This document shows positions 12,253 to 25,003 of a stretch of DNA of 64,000 nucleotides, piece by piece. The position numbers and the translations under genes are program-made. Source of the DNA: Theocolax elegans (taxonomy: Eukaryota; Arthropoda; Insecta; Hymenoptera; Cerocephalidae); assembly GCA_026168455.1 (NCBI GenBank), contig CM047426.1, positions 65,439,342-65,503,341 of the forward strand, read 5' to 3'. Below the pieces are notes generated by a model. That model had not been told where the DNA came from. It made no database searches and saw only the letters and a program-made list of their open reading frames with translations. Position 1 is the stretch's first letter; each line of letters starts with the position of its first letter.

Positions 12253-13785
12253 AAATTACATACAAAATCTTATTTTTATAACGAATATAGTCGCTGTCAT
12301 TTTGTCGTCATTCTCACCATTCGCATTATTACAATCGCCGTTTTCGTTTACATCGACAATGTAATTTGTAGAAGGAATTCTCTGTAATCGTTTAATTTTT
12401 TATTACTACTAATAGATGATTGTGGAGTAACAGACATAATACCACCCATTGAATGAAAGTATTTAGTCTATCTATAGTATTAGTATTATGATCAGCATTG
12501 TCGTAAACAAATTGTACAATAGAATTCTCATAATTATATTCTTGCGGATCGTTTAAAATTGAGACTTCGAACAATAAGGTTTCCTGATATAAAGAACACA
12601 AGCCTATATATGATAATGAATCTATAAGATCTATACTAGCATATTTTTTATGCATCACAGTTTAAAGTCCGAGCAAACGTGGAGATACAAAAGATTGCGG
12701 CCTGATACTTGAAATTATACTATGGCTACAGAACTTTACTCTGTTATCCCACTTTACATTTTGTAATTGAGTCTTCTTCTTTTTATCATTGTATCTAAAA
12801 ATATTATAATGTCTCGGGAATATTATTGATAACAGTTTCCAAAAATAATTCGGCGCAGGGTAATGAGTCATATCGTATACTTGAGAACGAATGTCTTCTA
12901 ATATAATAAGAGCAGCAGTCTTAACGATTCGTTCACGTTCTTCATTTTCAGTTGTTGAATGATTTTCGTACCAAGAATCCAATAATATTTTTTCTCCCAT
13001 GTCTCGAAAAGAAATATAGTGTCTATTTTTGAATTATGAAAAGTATATCGCTTTGAAAATAGTCTTGTAAGTGTCTAATTAAAAATTTTTTGTCTGGAAC
13101 GTCGTGCTCATAACCACTTATAATATCAGCAAAAGAAAATTAGCACTCTTCTTTGTGTACGAATAAATAGTTAATAACAAATGGAACTGCTAAATATTGC
13201 TCTGAATTAACAGGGCGCCCTACGAAATTGTTTGATCATGGATTCATAAATGTTTAATAATATAGTATGATAACGAGCATTTTTTTCGATAATATTATCT
13301 ACTCCAATAAGACGCTCATAAACAATATTACCTAATTTATCATTTCTTTCCTTCGCATACTTAAGTATATTTTCTTGAGTCTCTGCATTTGAAATAATCA
13401 AAATTGTTTTACGGTACTCAATTCCTGACTTCGGTTGGCTCTTTATGAATTCATCTGAAGCATCTTCTTCACAGAAAAGACACCATTGACAAAAATTGAA
13501 TCCTTAATCCGATCCTGATGAGCGTCTCGAAGTCGAGGGTGTATATTGGACCTTTTTTTGCAGCATTGATACTTCTTTCCCGATTATAGTTGACATAGCA
13601 GCTATTATGTAAAGTGATCGACGTCAAATTTTTCATGCTCTTATGCTTTCCATCCTTTCTTTGCAAACTAGATTGCATAAGAGTTTTGATGCCACCTGCT
13701 TTAACAGTTTTTAAAAACGGACTCTCCAACAAATCCAAGTTACAAAGTATGCATTTCAATGTGATTATTGTGCTTCAAATTGATC
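12253..13785 (-). pseudogene. Unrecognised multi-copy gene, broken (copy 2, inverted)
   Basis: Inverted duplicate of 25004-26543. Its frames (about 13759-13469, 13401-13207, 13000-12662 and 12658-12254) are interrupted at partly different points from the forward copy. See that entry for content. Confidence 0.55.
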
Positions 13786-14090
13786 TGTAAAACATAATCA
13801 CAATAAAACGATTAATGCACTGGAATAAACAACAGTGGTACAAATCTTAATAGAATGCATAACTGAAGATTGAATAAATTAAATTTTATAAATACGTACA
13901 TCGCAAATAAAATTAACTTTGTGAAAAGATTAATGTAAAATAAAAATCATAATTATAACATGTATGCTTTTAATTTTGATTTGCACTTTACTTGAAACTG
14001 ATTTAACTATAAAAATATTAACATGCGAAACCAGTACATTAATTAAAATGTATGACAAGAAATTTACTGTTGCAAATATACCCTGGTAGA

Positions 14091-14334
14091 AAATTAACGA
14101 TTTCTGTGGTTAACGTGTTAATCAAATGAGTAAATTATAAATTAATATAAAAATTATAAGCTAAGTAAAAGCATTTTAATTACGACAATATGCTTAATAA
14201 CTGACATTGGTATTAGTTTGTTGAAAAAAATTAAATTTTTATCATCGTCAGCAAAATAATATAATGGTGTGACATTTTTAACTTTAAAACTAACGATTAG
14301 TTAATCAAACGTTTCTTAACGTTTCTACTAGGGG
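14091..14334. mobile_element. Short TIR element, CCCTRGTAGAAA ends (copy 2)
   Basis: Inverted duplicate of 24452-24707. It begins CCCTGGTAGAAA and ends in the complement of CCCCTAGTAGAAA. Confidence 0.4.
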
Positions 14335-14929
14335 TATATTATATTCATAACTATTACTTACCTGCTAAAAAATATAGCAAACAAAACTGATGTAATAGTC
14401 TTTTGAAAAAATCTTCACATCAGACCAATTCACTTAACTTAAACATAAAGAAATTAAAACTTTAAATTGCAATATAGATATTTCAAGAAATATTCTTCAC
14501 TCGAAAACTCAGTGCTCCTTGCTTTAACACTCAGCTACAATTGACGAAAATCGTCTGTGCTAGGCTCTTGACCATGCAGATTTTGTATACCTGGAGGCCT
14601 TCTGTCCCCACTATACCATTATATTGCTTTGTATATAGAGCAGATGTTCACAAATATTACTTCCAAGAAAACGGTGTTCTCAGTGAATACCGAGACTGAA
14701 GTCCTCGACCCATACCTATAAAGTCATTAAGATGACTGTGTACATTATAAAGTATGGGCGTGTAATAAGTAAACTATAGAAATAATATTTAACTAGTTGA
14801 TATCAACACGATTGTAATTTGAATGTCAATAATCAAAATAACGAATATTCAAAAAATACAGAAGACTTTTCGAGTGTGTTTATCTATTTTTAGGCACGAC
14901 CGTTATGCGGAAGTGCCTTATATTATTGT

Positions 14930-15935
14930 CATCGAAAAAAGTGTTGTTCCACGAATATCACAAAAGTTATTAACCGATTTGGCTGAAACATTCAGGGTTG
15001 TTTTCTCTACGCTCGGGAAGGCGCGGGTCCTATTTTCTGCATAATCGGTTGACCCATATTTAAGCTGTAACAAAATTTACATGTGTCGAAAAATTGTTTA
15101 CATTCATTCTCTTTACAATAACTCATAAAATGCAAAACCTAGCTAAAAACTTACAATAAAAAAATGTTTGTTTCAGTATGCCGCAACTTCTTCTATTTAA
15201 CATAGTACATGATTACCATTATTGTTGGCGCTAGGAACTCGCAAAGACGCAAATGTAATAAATTGGAAAATTAAAAACATCGTTGTTCCACAAATATGTC
15301 AAAAAGTTATTAACTGATTTTCAGAAACTTTCAGGGTAGTTTTCTCTACGCTCGAGAAGGTGCTGGTCTTATTTCCAGCATCATCGGTTGAACCATATTT
15401 AAGCTATAATAAGCTTTACATTTCTCTAAAAATTGTTTACTTTCATTCTCTTTACAATATCGCATAATATACAAATCCAGTTATAAACTTACAATGGGCA
15501 AAATGTTTGTTTTATGTCGCAAATTTCTTCTATTTAACATAGTACATTATTATCAATATTGTTGGCGCTAAGGACTTGCAAAGACGCAGAAGTCATAAAT
15601 TTGAAAATTAAATACATCGTTGTCCCTTAAATATCTCAAAAAGTTATTAATCGATTTGGCTGAAACTTTTAATGTAGTTTCCTCTACGCTCAGGAACGCG
15701 CTGCTCCTATTTCCAGTATCGGTGGTTAACCCATATTTAAGCTATAACAAAGTTTACATTTCTCTAAAAACTTTTTACTTTCATTCTCTTCACAATATCT
15801 CATAAAATAGAAATCCTAGCTAAAAACTTACAATAAAAATATGTATGTTTTGGTAAGCCGTAACTTTCTTCTATTTAACATAGTATATGATTACCAATAT
15901 TATTGGCGCTAGGAACTCGCAAGGATGCAAATGTT
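14930..15935 (-). repeat. About three 340-bp tandem repeats (copy 2, inverted)
   Basis: Reverse complement of 22850-23850. The unit landmark GGCGCTAGGAACTCGCAA recurs near 15227 and 15904, with a diverged form near 15566. Short frames in the units are not supported as genes. Confidence 0.75.
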
Positions 15936-15944
15936 ATAAATTTG

Positions 15945-17463
15945 ATCATTAAAAAATCAAGGATCAATACATAAAGTAACCATGCATTTTTTGCATTTAT
16001 ATTTAGATTTGCGTACAACCTTCGGAATGTAACATAGCACACATCTAAGATACTAATATTTAGTATTTGTAATTTCACTTGGAAAATGTCTTCTATTGAG
16101 TCTCAAGTGTGTTGCATTTTCACGAGTAAATGTTTTTAATCCATTGACGTTTAGCAAAATTTTTAGTACGCACAATCAAAAATCTGGAAAAGACATTTTT
16201 TTCCTGTCTTCATTTTCGATTACTCAACATTAGATCAATGAGGTGGAAAAATAATCTTCTACACCATTTCATGGTTTTTCGGACACTTTCAGCCAAAGGT
16301 AAATGCCTATCGATATTATCGATTCCACCCATATTTTGATTATAAGTGAATACAAATAGGGTTGATAATATCTTCCTTAGTCTTGTAATTTACTTTATCA
16401 GTAATACAATACCCAACCTCATGAGTAGTTGTAATCATAAAAACTTTTTTTTTGTCTTGCCTTTTCATAGCTAAACACGAACTGGTATGCGCTACTTCAC
16501 ATTCTCCTCTGAGAAGCTTTGTTTTGAAAATAGGTTAATCTTTACGATTTTTTTACGGTCCCACACATACCAGTATCTCTATCATGCAAGAATTCAGCAA
16601 GTATTGGAGATGAGTACCAATTATCAATATACAGAACGTGCCCCTTGTTAAAATAGTTTTTCATCATAGTCGCAACTACATCTACTGATACTTCTAAAGT
16701 GTACAAATCAGTATCAGAACCAGTATAAACATTAGTCCAAGAATAAAACCAGTTTCACATTCTAGTAACTCAAAGATTTTTATGCCAAATCGATTTCTTT
16801 TTAGTGGTAAGTATTGCTTGAATTTGAGTCGACCTTTCCATAATAGCAAGCTTTCATTAATACAGACATTTTTTCCTGGGTGAATTATATTAGCAAACTT
16901 TGACTTGACGTGATTAATAACAGGTTGGATTTTGCGTAAACTTTGAAATGAACTTCTTCTTTGTTTGAAAAGTGAAGAGATCGTAAAATCTGCATATACC
17001 TGTCTCTAGTCATGACGTATCCAAACACTGGAGTTGACAAAGTAAAATCTCTAGACCAATAATCTTTTATATCACCTTTTCGGATATGTCCCATGTTTAT
17101 AAATAATCCAATAAATTTTCGAAGTTCATCTTGTGTCACAGGTTCCCAGTTCATCACATTTTTGTTCCCTGTAAAGATTAGTCTGTGTAATAATATCTTG
17201 AGATAAATTGACATCGAAGAAGTATTCAATTTAATCACATGGATCATTACTGTGTACACGAATGTGCTCACGAATTTTTGGTTGCCCGACAAAATCTTTT
17301 ATAGATGGATAGAAGTAACTATCATAAGTTATTTCTTAACAACTCATTTATAGATTCTCATTGATTTCTGAGAATAAATTTGAAGCACCAGTTACGTATT
17401 TATCAATTTCTTCTCCAGGCTCAGATTCACCACTGCTGAAACACTCATTTTGACGACTCATGA
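15945..17463 (-). pseudogene. piggyBac transposase, broken (copy 2, inverted)
   Basis: Inverted duplicate of 21317-22833. It carries further indels, for example near 16958 and 16734, so only part (16885-17292) stays open for long. The same catalytic and cysteine motifs are recognisable. Confidence 0.8.
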
Positions 17464-17849
17464 TTGCGAAATTCAAATCTCAATATTGAGATGTATCGCT
17501 GCACACCATGCATCTATTCCCTTTGAAGAATAACCAGCACTTTTTTGATGATAGAGTAGAGCGAAACAAAGTTGGCGAGGCAAGGGCATTCTTAAATCCT
17601 TAATCTAGATAAACCGTATTGCGGAAAAGCATGCACCTCCTAGCGGTGCTTGATGCAACTTTTTTGAGCAATGAAACCTATGCGTACTGCTGGTTGAACG
17701 AAAGACAACTTATACCAAAAATCGATATGTAACAAATTATACGAAAATTAATTTAAATTATTATATTAAAATTAATTTTAAATTCTCCAAAACTTATGTC
17801 AGATTCTTATAGGTCATTTTTGGCAAATATTTGATGAATTTTTCAAAAA

Positions 17850-17896
17850 TGTTGTCCCTGGCCCGTATACGGGCCATCCCGTTCTCTAAAGGTTAA
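17850..17896 (-). mobile_element. piggyBac 5' end (copy 2, inverted)
   Basis: Reverse complement of 20882-20930. TTAA lies at 17893-17896 and the palindrome GGCCCGTATACGGGCC sits beside it. Confidence 0.65.
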
Positions 17897-19320
17897 GGAA
17901 ATGTCGGCGGGAGCAGGAAGACACAATAAATAAACAAAAGGTTAAAATAAAAATAAAAGCCACATTGATTTTGATTAGTAACAATTCGCCATTCAGGCCG
18001 TGTGCTGCGACAATTTAGATATGCGTGGGCAGAAGTCCCGGGAAATCTGTCGGATCGAGATCCTCGCCTGCGACAGGTTTCACTCCCAGCAGCCGCTGTT
18101 CGAGTACCGTCGTACCAGAACACACTCCCGATGTACACACAAGGGGGGGGGGGAGGGTCACGATAGTAAATCAGAGTACTCACCGGTGACGCTCCTCGGG
18201 GATGGCCCAGTCGATCCTCGGCGACTGGTCGACCTTCTAGACAAGGGGACGACCGGTGGTTGAGGTGGTGAAGGCGACCCTTGCCCCGGCGAGTGAGTCG
18301 CGATCCGCGGTATGACCCGCGCACGACCCCGTCCCTAGACACACACACATAACTTCACGGGACACACGTATATGTCCACCCGGGTCTCCGCACTTAGCCC
18401 TGCTCCGAAACAACCGTTCACAGAGCTTAATACAGAGATGGGTGGGATACACTCTCGGCACTCACGAGCAGCACAAATCGGGTACAAAATACAACAATCC
18501 GTCCCGATCGACGGATTATTACACACTGATTAGAAAGGGATGAGAATGGAGAAACTTACACACTCTTTCGCGCTCTCATCCCTACGTATAGTCGCGCGCG
18601 TAATTGTACACTCGTAGAAAAAAACAAGTGTCGTCGGTTGGCCTTGACATACGAAAGACACCGACGACTTACAATTCGCGAATTTAAATATTCTAATCGT
18701 CATGAATATTGTGTGACGATTTCCGTCACAAATTATAAACTATATTGAACATCTTCTTATATAAAAATCCATCTTTACATTAATTCCCTTTTTTATACTT
18801 TTTTTAAAAAATGCTACTTTATCAATTAATTACTTTTGTTTTTTAATTTTTAAATCTTAAAATAAATTCATTTTGTATTTTTCATAGTAATATTGTCGTT
18901 AATTTGTTTTAAAAAATAATTGTAATGTTACGTTTTAAGAACAGTTTTTGTAAAATATTTGTTAATGTTTCTTACCAAAATATTTAAGAACATAACGCGA
19001 CATACGTGAATTGTTCCGTTTTGTCCATTCAAATAATATTTACGACTGCGGTTCATGGACGCTCGCTTTCTACGAGGAAGGAAATTCAATCGTCTGGTAT
19101 ATTATTTCAAAATTAAAAATTATTTAAATTGACATTCTCAATCTTAGAAACAAATGTTTTGGCAATATTTAAATCTGCAATTATAGCAAACTGGACTCAT
19201 TTTTTTCAAACATCAGAATTCCAAATCTTGTTGTCCCTGACAATCCGGAGCCTCTTGCCAGTTTGGCTTTAAATCGATTCTTTCAGTAAAATGTGCTTCT
19301 CGCTTTCTGATCAATTTGTT
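17897..19320 (-). other. GC-rich block and AT-rich flank (copy 2)
   Basis: Inverted duplicate of 19450-20880. No gene is supported: the overlapping frames on both strands are mirror images of those at 20252-20885. Confidence 0.5.
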
Positions 19321-19450
19321 ACTTTTTCCGGTACCTGCTTGAATTTTTAATTTAAATAATTATTTAAAAACTGTTAATTACTTAATTAAGTAATTAACAG
19401 TTTTTAAATAATTATTTAAATTAAAAATTCAAGCAGGTACCGGAAAAAAG
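19321..19450. repeat. Spacerless centre of the giant palindrome
   Basis: The symmetry point falls in CTTAATTAAG (19381-19390), between 19385 and 19386. The flanks are mirror-perfect for more than 60 bases on each side apart from one base in a T/A run. No loop is present, unlike palindrome 1. Confidence 0.95.
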
Positions 19451-20100
19451 TAACAAATTGATCAGAAAGCGAGAAGCACATTTTACTGAAAGAATCGATT
19501 TTAAAGCCAAACTGGCAAGAGGCTCCGGATTGTCAGGGACAACAAGATTTGGAATTCTGATGTTTGAAAAAAATGAGTCCAGTTTGCTATAATTGCAGAT
19601 TTAAATATTGCCAAAACATTTGTTTCTAAGATTGAGAATGTCAATTTAAATAATTTTTAATTTTGAAATAATATACCAGACGATTGAATTTCCTTCCTCG
19701 TAGAAAGCGAGCGTCCATGAACCGCAGTCGTAAATATTATTTGAATGGACAAAACGGAACAATTCACGTATGTCGCGTTATGTTCTTAAATATTTTGGTA
19801 AGAAACATTAACAAATATTTTACAAAAACTGTTCTTAAAACGTAACATTACAATTATTTTTTAAAACAAATTAACGACAATATTACTATGAAAAATACAA
19901 AATGAATTTATTTTAAGATTTAAAAATTAAAAAACAAAAGTAATTAATTGATAAAGTAGCATTTTTTAAAAAAAGTATAAAAAAGGGAATTAATGTAAAG
20001 ATGGATTTTTATATAAGAAGATGTTCAATATAGTTTATAATTTGTGACGGAAATCGTCACACAATCTATTCATGACGATTAGAATATTTAAATTCGCGAA
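19451..20100. other. AT-rich noncoding flank of the palindrome centre
   Basis: No reading frame, repeat end or RNA motif that I can support. Confidence 0.5.
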
Positions 20101-20880
20101 TTGTAAGTCGTCGGTGTCTTTCGTATGTCAAGGCCAACCGACGACACTTGTTTGTTTTTCTACGAGTGTACAATTACGCGCGCGACTATACGTAGGGATG
20201 AGAGCGCGAAAGAGTGTGTAAGTTTCTCCATTCTCATCCCTTTTCTAATCAGTGTGTAATAATCCGTCGATCGGGACGGATTGTTGTATTTTGTACCCGA
20301 TTTGTGCTGCTCGTGAGTGCCGAGAGTGTATCCCACCCATCTCTGTATTAAGCTCTGTGAACGGTTGTTTCGGAGCAGGGCTAAGTGCGGAGACCCGGGT
20401 GGACATATACGTGTGTCCCGTGAAGTTATGTGTGTGTGTCTAGGGACGGGGTCGTGCGCGGGTCATACCGCGGATCGCGACTCACTCGCCGGGGCAAGGG
20501 TCGCCTTCACCACCTCAACCACCGGTCGTCCCCTTGTCTAGAAGGTCGACCAGTCGCCGAGGATCGACTGGGCCATCCCCGAGGAGCGTCACCGGTGAGT
20601 ACTCTGATTTACTATCGTGACCCTCCCCCCCCCCCTTGTGTGTACATCGGGAGTGTGTTCTGGTACGACGGTACTCGAACAGCGGCTGCTGGGAGTGAAA
20701 CCTGTCGCAGGCGAGGATCTCGATCCGACAGATTTCCCGGGACTTCTGCCCACGCATATCTAAATTGTCGCAGCACACGGCCTGAATGGCGAATTGTTAC
20801 TAATCAAAATCAATGTGGCTTTTATTTTTATTTTAACCTTTTGTTTATTTATTGTGTCTTCCTGCTCCCGCCGACATTTC
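20101..20880 (+). other. GC-rich block of unknown origin
   Basis: Composition changes sharply here from AT-rich to GC-rich. It contains a hairpin around GTCGTCGGTGTC/GGCCAACCGACGAC (20107-20148), an Inr-like TCAGT at about 20249, a poly-C tract at about 20621-20636 and a good splice-donor string CCGGTGAGTACT near 20590. Several overlapping frames are open on both strands (20252-20443, 20317-20541, 20430-20885 and minus 20515-20778), but none resembles a protein I know. It could be a 5' exon/promoter fragment or the end of a retroelement. It stops at the TTAA of the piggyBac. Confidence 0.35.
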
Positions 20881-20881
20881 C

Positions 20882-20930
20882 TTAACCTTTAGAGAACGGG
20901 ATGGCCCGTATACGGGCCAGGGACAACATT
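20882..20930 (+). mobile_element. piggyBac 5' terminus
   Basis: TTAA (20882-20885) is followed by CCTTTAGAGAACGGGATG and the 16-bp palindrome GGCCCGTATACGGGCC. The layout matches one end of the MITE at 27493-27640. The transposase lies downstream in the same orientation. I could not find the matching 3' terminus by eye, so the element may be truncated or its other end replaced. Confidence 0.65.
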
Positions 20931-21316
20931 TTTGAAAAATTCATCAAATATTTGCCAAAAATGACCTATAAGAATCTGACATAAGTTTTGGAGAATTTAA
21001 AATTAATTTTAATATAATAATTTAAATTAATTTTCGTATAATTTGTTACATATCGATTTTTGGTATAAGTTGTCTTTCGTTCAACCAGCAGTACGCATAG
21101 GTTTCATTGCTCAAAAAAGTTGCATCAAGCACCGCTAGGAGGTGCATGCTTTTCCGCAATACGGTTTATCTAGATTAAGGATTTAAGAATGCCCTTGCCT
21201 CGCCAACTTTGTTTCGCTCTACTCTATCATCAAAAAAGTGCTGGTTATTCTTCAAAGGGAATAGATGCATGGTGTGCAGCGATACATCTCAATATTGAGA
21301 TTTGAATTTCGCAATC

Positions 21317-22833
21317 ATGAGTCGTCAAAATGAGTGTTTCAGCAGTGGTGAATCTGAGCCTGGAGAAGAAATTGATAAATACGTAACTGGTGCTTCAAAT
21401 TTATTCTCAGAAATCAATGAGAATCTATAAATGAGTTGTTAAGAAATAACTTATGATAGTTACTTCTATCCATCTATAAAAGATTTTGTCGGGCAACCAA
21501 AAATTCGTGAGCACATTCGTGTACACAGTAATGATCCATGTGATTAAATTGAATACTTCTTCGATGTCAATTTATCTCAAGATATTATTACACAGACTAA
21601 TCTTTACAGGGAACAAAAATGTGATGAACTGGGAACCTGTGACACAAGATGAACTTCGAAAATTTATTGGATTATTTATAAACATGGGACATATCCGAAA
21701 AGGTGATATAAAAGATTATTGGTCTAGAGATTTTACTTTGTCAACTCCAGTGTTTGGATACGTCATGACTAGAGACAGGTATATGCAGATTTTACGATCT
21801 CTTCACTTTTCAAACAATGAAGAAAGTTCATTTCAAAGTTTACGCAAAATCCAACCTGTTATTAATCACGTCAAGTCAAAGTTTGCTAATATAATTCACC
21901 CAGGAAAAAATGTCTGTATTAATGAAAGCTTGCTATTATGGAAAGGTCGACTCAAATTCAAGCAATACTTACCACTAAAAAGAAATCGATTTGGCATAAA
22001 AATCTTTGAGTTACTAGAATGTGAAACTGGTTTTATTCTTGGACTAATTGTTTATACTGGTTCTGATACTGATTTGTACACTTTAGAAGTATCAGTAGAT
22101 GTAGTTGCGACTATGATGAAAAACTATTTTAACAAGGGGCACGTTCTGTATATTGATAATTGGTACTCATCTCCAATACTTGCTGAATTCTTGCATGATA
22201 GAGATACTGGTATGTGTGGGACCGTAAAAAAATCGTAAAGATTAACCTATTTTCAAAACAAAGCTTCTCAGAGGAGAATGTGAAGTAGCGCATACCAGTT
22301 CGTGTTTAGCTATGAAAAGGCAAGACAAAAAAAAAGTTTTTATGATTACAACTACTCATGAGGTTGGGTATTGTATTACTGATAAAGTAAATTACAAGAC
22401 TAAGGAAGATATTATCAACCCTATTTGTATTCACGATTATAATCAAAATATGGGTGGAATCGATAATATCGATAGGCATTTACCTTTGGCTGAAAGTGTC
22501 CGAAAAACCATGAAATGGTGTAGAAGATTATTTTTCCACCTCATTGATCTAATGTTGAGTAATCGAAAATGAAGACAGGAAAAAAATGTCTTTTCCAGAT
22601 TTTTGATTGTGCGTACTAAAAATTTTGCTAAACGTCAATGGATTAAAAACATTTACTCGTGAAAATGCAACACACTTGAGACTCAATAGAAGACATTTTC
22701 CAAGTGAAATTACAAATACTAAATATTAGTATCTTAGATGTGTGCTATGTTACATTCCGAAGGTTGTACGCAAATCTAAATATAAATGCAAAAAATGCAT
22801 GGTTACTTTATGTATTGATCCTTGATTTTTTAA
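21317..22833 (+). pseudogene. piggyBac-family transposase (PGBD-like), broken
   Basis: DDE transposase that would cut and paste its element at TTAA sites. The start chosen is the ATG at 21317, which opens an acidic N-terminus ending at a stop after 37 codons. Family-typical sequence resumes in other frames near 21470 and 21600. The long frame (21486-22238) holds the DDE core: KFIGLFINMGHIRKGDI, INESLLLWKGRLKFKQYLP, FGIKIFELLECETGFILGL and YIDNWYSS. The first catalytic Asp, expected where the sequence reads INES, is Asn. The second (IDNWYSS) is kept, and the third lies in GGIDNIDRHL in the next frame (22312-22572). A Cys-rich C-terminal domain (RCVLCY...KCKKCMV...LCIDP) follows at about 22740-22830, interrupted by a TAG near 22733. 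At least three frame changes plus the lost Asp make it inactive. Confidence 0.85.
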
Positions 22834-22849
22834 TGATCAAATTTATAAC

Positions 22850-23850
22850 ATTTGCATCCTTGCGAGTTCCTAGCGCCAATAATATTGGTAATCATATACT
22901 ATGTTAAATAGAAGAAAGTTACGGCTTACCAAAACATACATATTTTTATTGTAAGTTTTTAGCTAGGATTTCTATTTTATGAGATATTGTGAAGAGAATG
23001 AAAGTAAAAAGTTTTTAGAGAAATGTAAACTTTGTTATAGCTTAAATATGGGTTAACCACCGATACTGGAAATAGGAGCAGCGCGTTCCTGAGCGTAGAG
23101 GAAACTACATTAAAAGTTTCAGCCAAATCGATTAATAACTTTTTGAGATATTTAAGGGACAACGATGTATTTAATTTTCAAATTTATGACTTCTGCGTCT
23201 TTGCAAGTCCTTAGCGCCAACAATATTGATAATAATGTACTATGTTAAATAGAAGAAATTTGCGACATAATAAAACAAACATTTTGCCCATTGTAAGTTT
23301 ATAACTGGATTTGTATATTATGCGATATTGTAAAGAGAATGAAAGTAAACAATTTTTAGAGAAATGTAAAGCTTATTATAGCTTAAATATGGTTCAACCG
23401 ATGATGCTGGAAATAAGACCAGCACCTTCTCGAGCGTAGAGAAAACTACCCTGAAAGTTTCTGAAAATCAGTTAATAACTTTTTGACATATTTGTGGAAC
23501 AACGATGTTTTTAATTTTCCAATTTATTACATTTGCGTCTTTGCGAGTTCCTAGCGCCAACAATAATGGTAATCATGTACTATGTTAAATAGAAGAAGTT
23601 GCGGCATACTGAAACAAACATTTTTTTATTGTAAGTTTTTAGCTAGGTTTTGCATTTTATGAGTTATTGTAAAGAGAATGAATGTAAACAATTTTTCGAC
23701 ACATGTAAATTTTGTTACAGCTTAAATATGGGTCAACCGATTATGCAGAAAATAGGACCCGCGCCTTCCCGAGCGTAGAGAAAACAACCCTGAATGTTTC
23801 AGCCAAATCGGTTAATAACTTTTTGTGATATTCGTGGAACAACACTTTTT
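22850..23850 (+). repeat. Tandem repeat, about 3 units of 340 bp
   Basis: The landmark GCGAGTTCCTAGCGCCAA recurs at about 22862, 23203 (diverged) and 23543, giving a period close to 340 bp. Each unit also holds ATGTTAAATAGAAGAA, GAGAATGAAAGTAAA and GAGCGTAGAGRAAAC in the same order. Units differ by several percent. The array starts right after the transposase C-terminus and may be a satellite taken up by, or lying next to, the piggyBac. Confidence 0.8.
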
Positions 23851-24451
23851 TCGATGACAATAATATAAGGCACTTCCGCATAACGGTCGTGCCTAAAAAT
23901 AGATAAACACACTCGAAAAGTCTTCTGTATTTTTTGAATATTCGTTATTTTGATTATTGACATTCAAATTACAATCGTGTTGATATCAACTAGTTAAATA
24001 TTATTTCTATAGTTTACTTATTACACGCCCATACTTTATAATGTACACAGTCATCTTAATGACTTTATAGGTATGGGTCGAGGACTTCAGTCTCGGTATT
24101 CACTGAGAACACCGTTTTCTTGGAAGTAATATTTGTGAACATCTGCTCTATATACAAAGCAATATAATGGTATAGTGGGGACAGAAGGCCTCCAGGTATA
24201 CAAAATCTGCATGGTCAAGAGCCTAGCACAGACGATTTTCGTCAATTGTAGCTGAGTGTTAAAGCAAGGAGCACTGAGTTTTCGAGTGAAGAATATTTCT
24301 TGAAATATCTATATTGCAATTTAAAGTTTTAATTTCTTTATGTTTAAGTTAAGTGAATTGGTCTGATGTGAAGATTTTTTCAAAAGACTATTACATCAGT
24401 TTTGTTTGCTATATTTTTTAGCAGGTAAGTAATAGTTATGAATATAATATA
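23851..24451. other. Noncoding stretch with a splice-donor-like site
   Basis: No gene is supported. Near 24412-24430 the string TTTTTTAGCAGGTAAGTAAT carries a textbook donor (CAG/GTAAGT), and an acceptor-like TTATGTTTTACAG occurs at 24991-25003 just before the broken gene. A short 5' exon for that gene is possible but unproven. Confidence 0.35.
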
Positions 24452-24707
24452 CCCCTAGTAGAAACGTTAAGAAACGTTTGATTAACTAATCGTTAGTTTT
24501 AAAGTTAAAAATGTCACACCATTATATTATTTTGCTGACGATGATAAAAATTTAATTTTTTTCACACAAACTAATACCAATGTCAGTTATTAAGCATATT
24601 GTCGTAATTAAAATGCTTTTACTTAGCTTATAATTTTTATATTAATTTATAATTTACTCATTTGATTAACACGTTAACCAACAGAAATCGTTAATTTTCT
24701 ACCAGGG
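24452..24707. mobile_element. Short element with CCCTRGTAGAAA terminal inverted repeats
   Basis: 256 bp. The left end is CCCCTAGTAGAAACGTTAAG. Read on the other strand, the right end is CCCTGGTAGAAAATTAACG. Both are followed at similar spacing by a GATTAAC/GTTAATC-type string. TATA-like flanks could be a short target duplication. No coding capacity. A MITE is likely; the superfamily is not identified. Confidence 0.4.
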
Positions 24708-25003
24708 TATATTTGCAACAGTAAATTTCTTGTCATACATTTTAATTAATGTACTGGTTTCGCATGTTAATATTTTTATAGTTAAATCAGTTTCAAGTAA
24801 AGTGCAAATCAAAATTAAAAGCATACATGTTATAATTATGATTTTTATTTTACATTAATCTTTTCACAAAGTTAATTTTATTTGCGATGTACGTATTTAT
24901 AAAATTTAATTTATTCAATCTTCAGTTATGCATTCTATTAAGATTTGTACCACTGTTGTTTATTCCAGTGCATTAATCGTTTTATTGTGATTATGTTTTA
25001 CAG

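Larger units (their letters stand above)
6229..19385 (-). repeat. Inverted arm of the giant palindrome (copy 2)
   Basis: This is the reverse complement of 19386-32643 over its whole length, including every element boundary inside. Compared with copies 1 and 3 it carries many private small indels, for example near 1390/11042, 6120/6388 and 5880/6612. These group it apart from the two forward copies. Confidence 0.95.
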
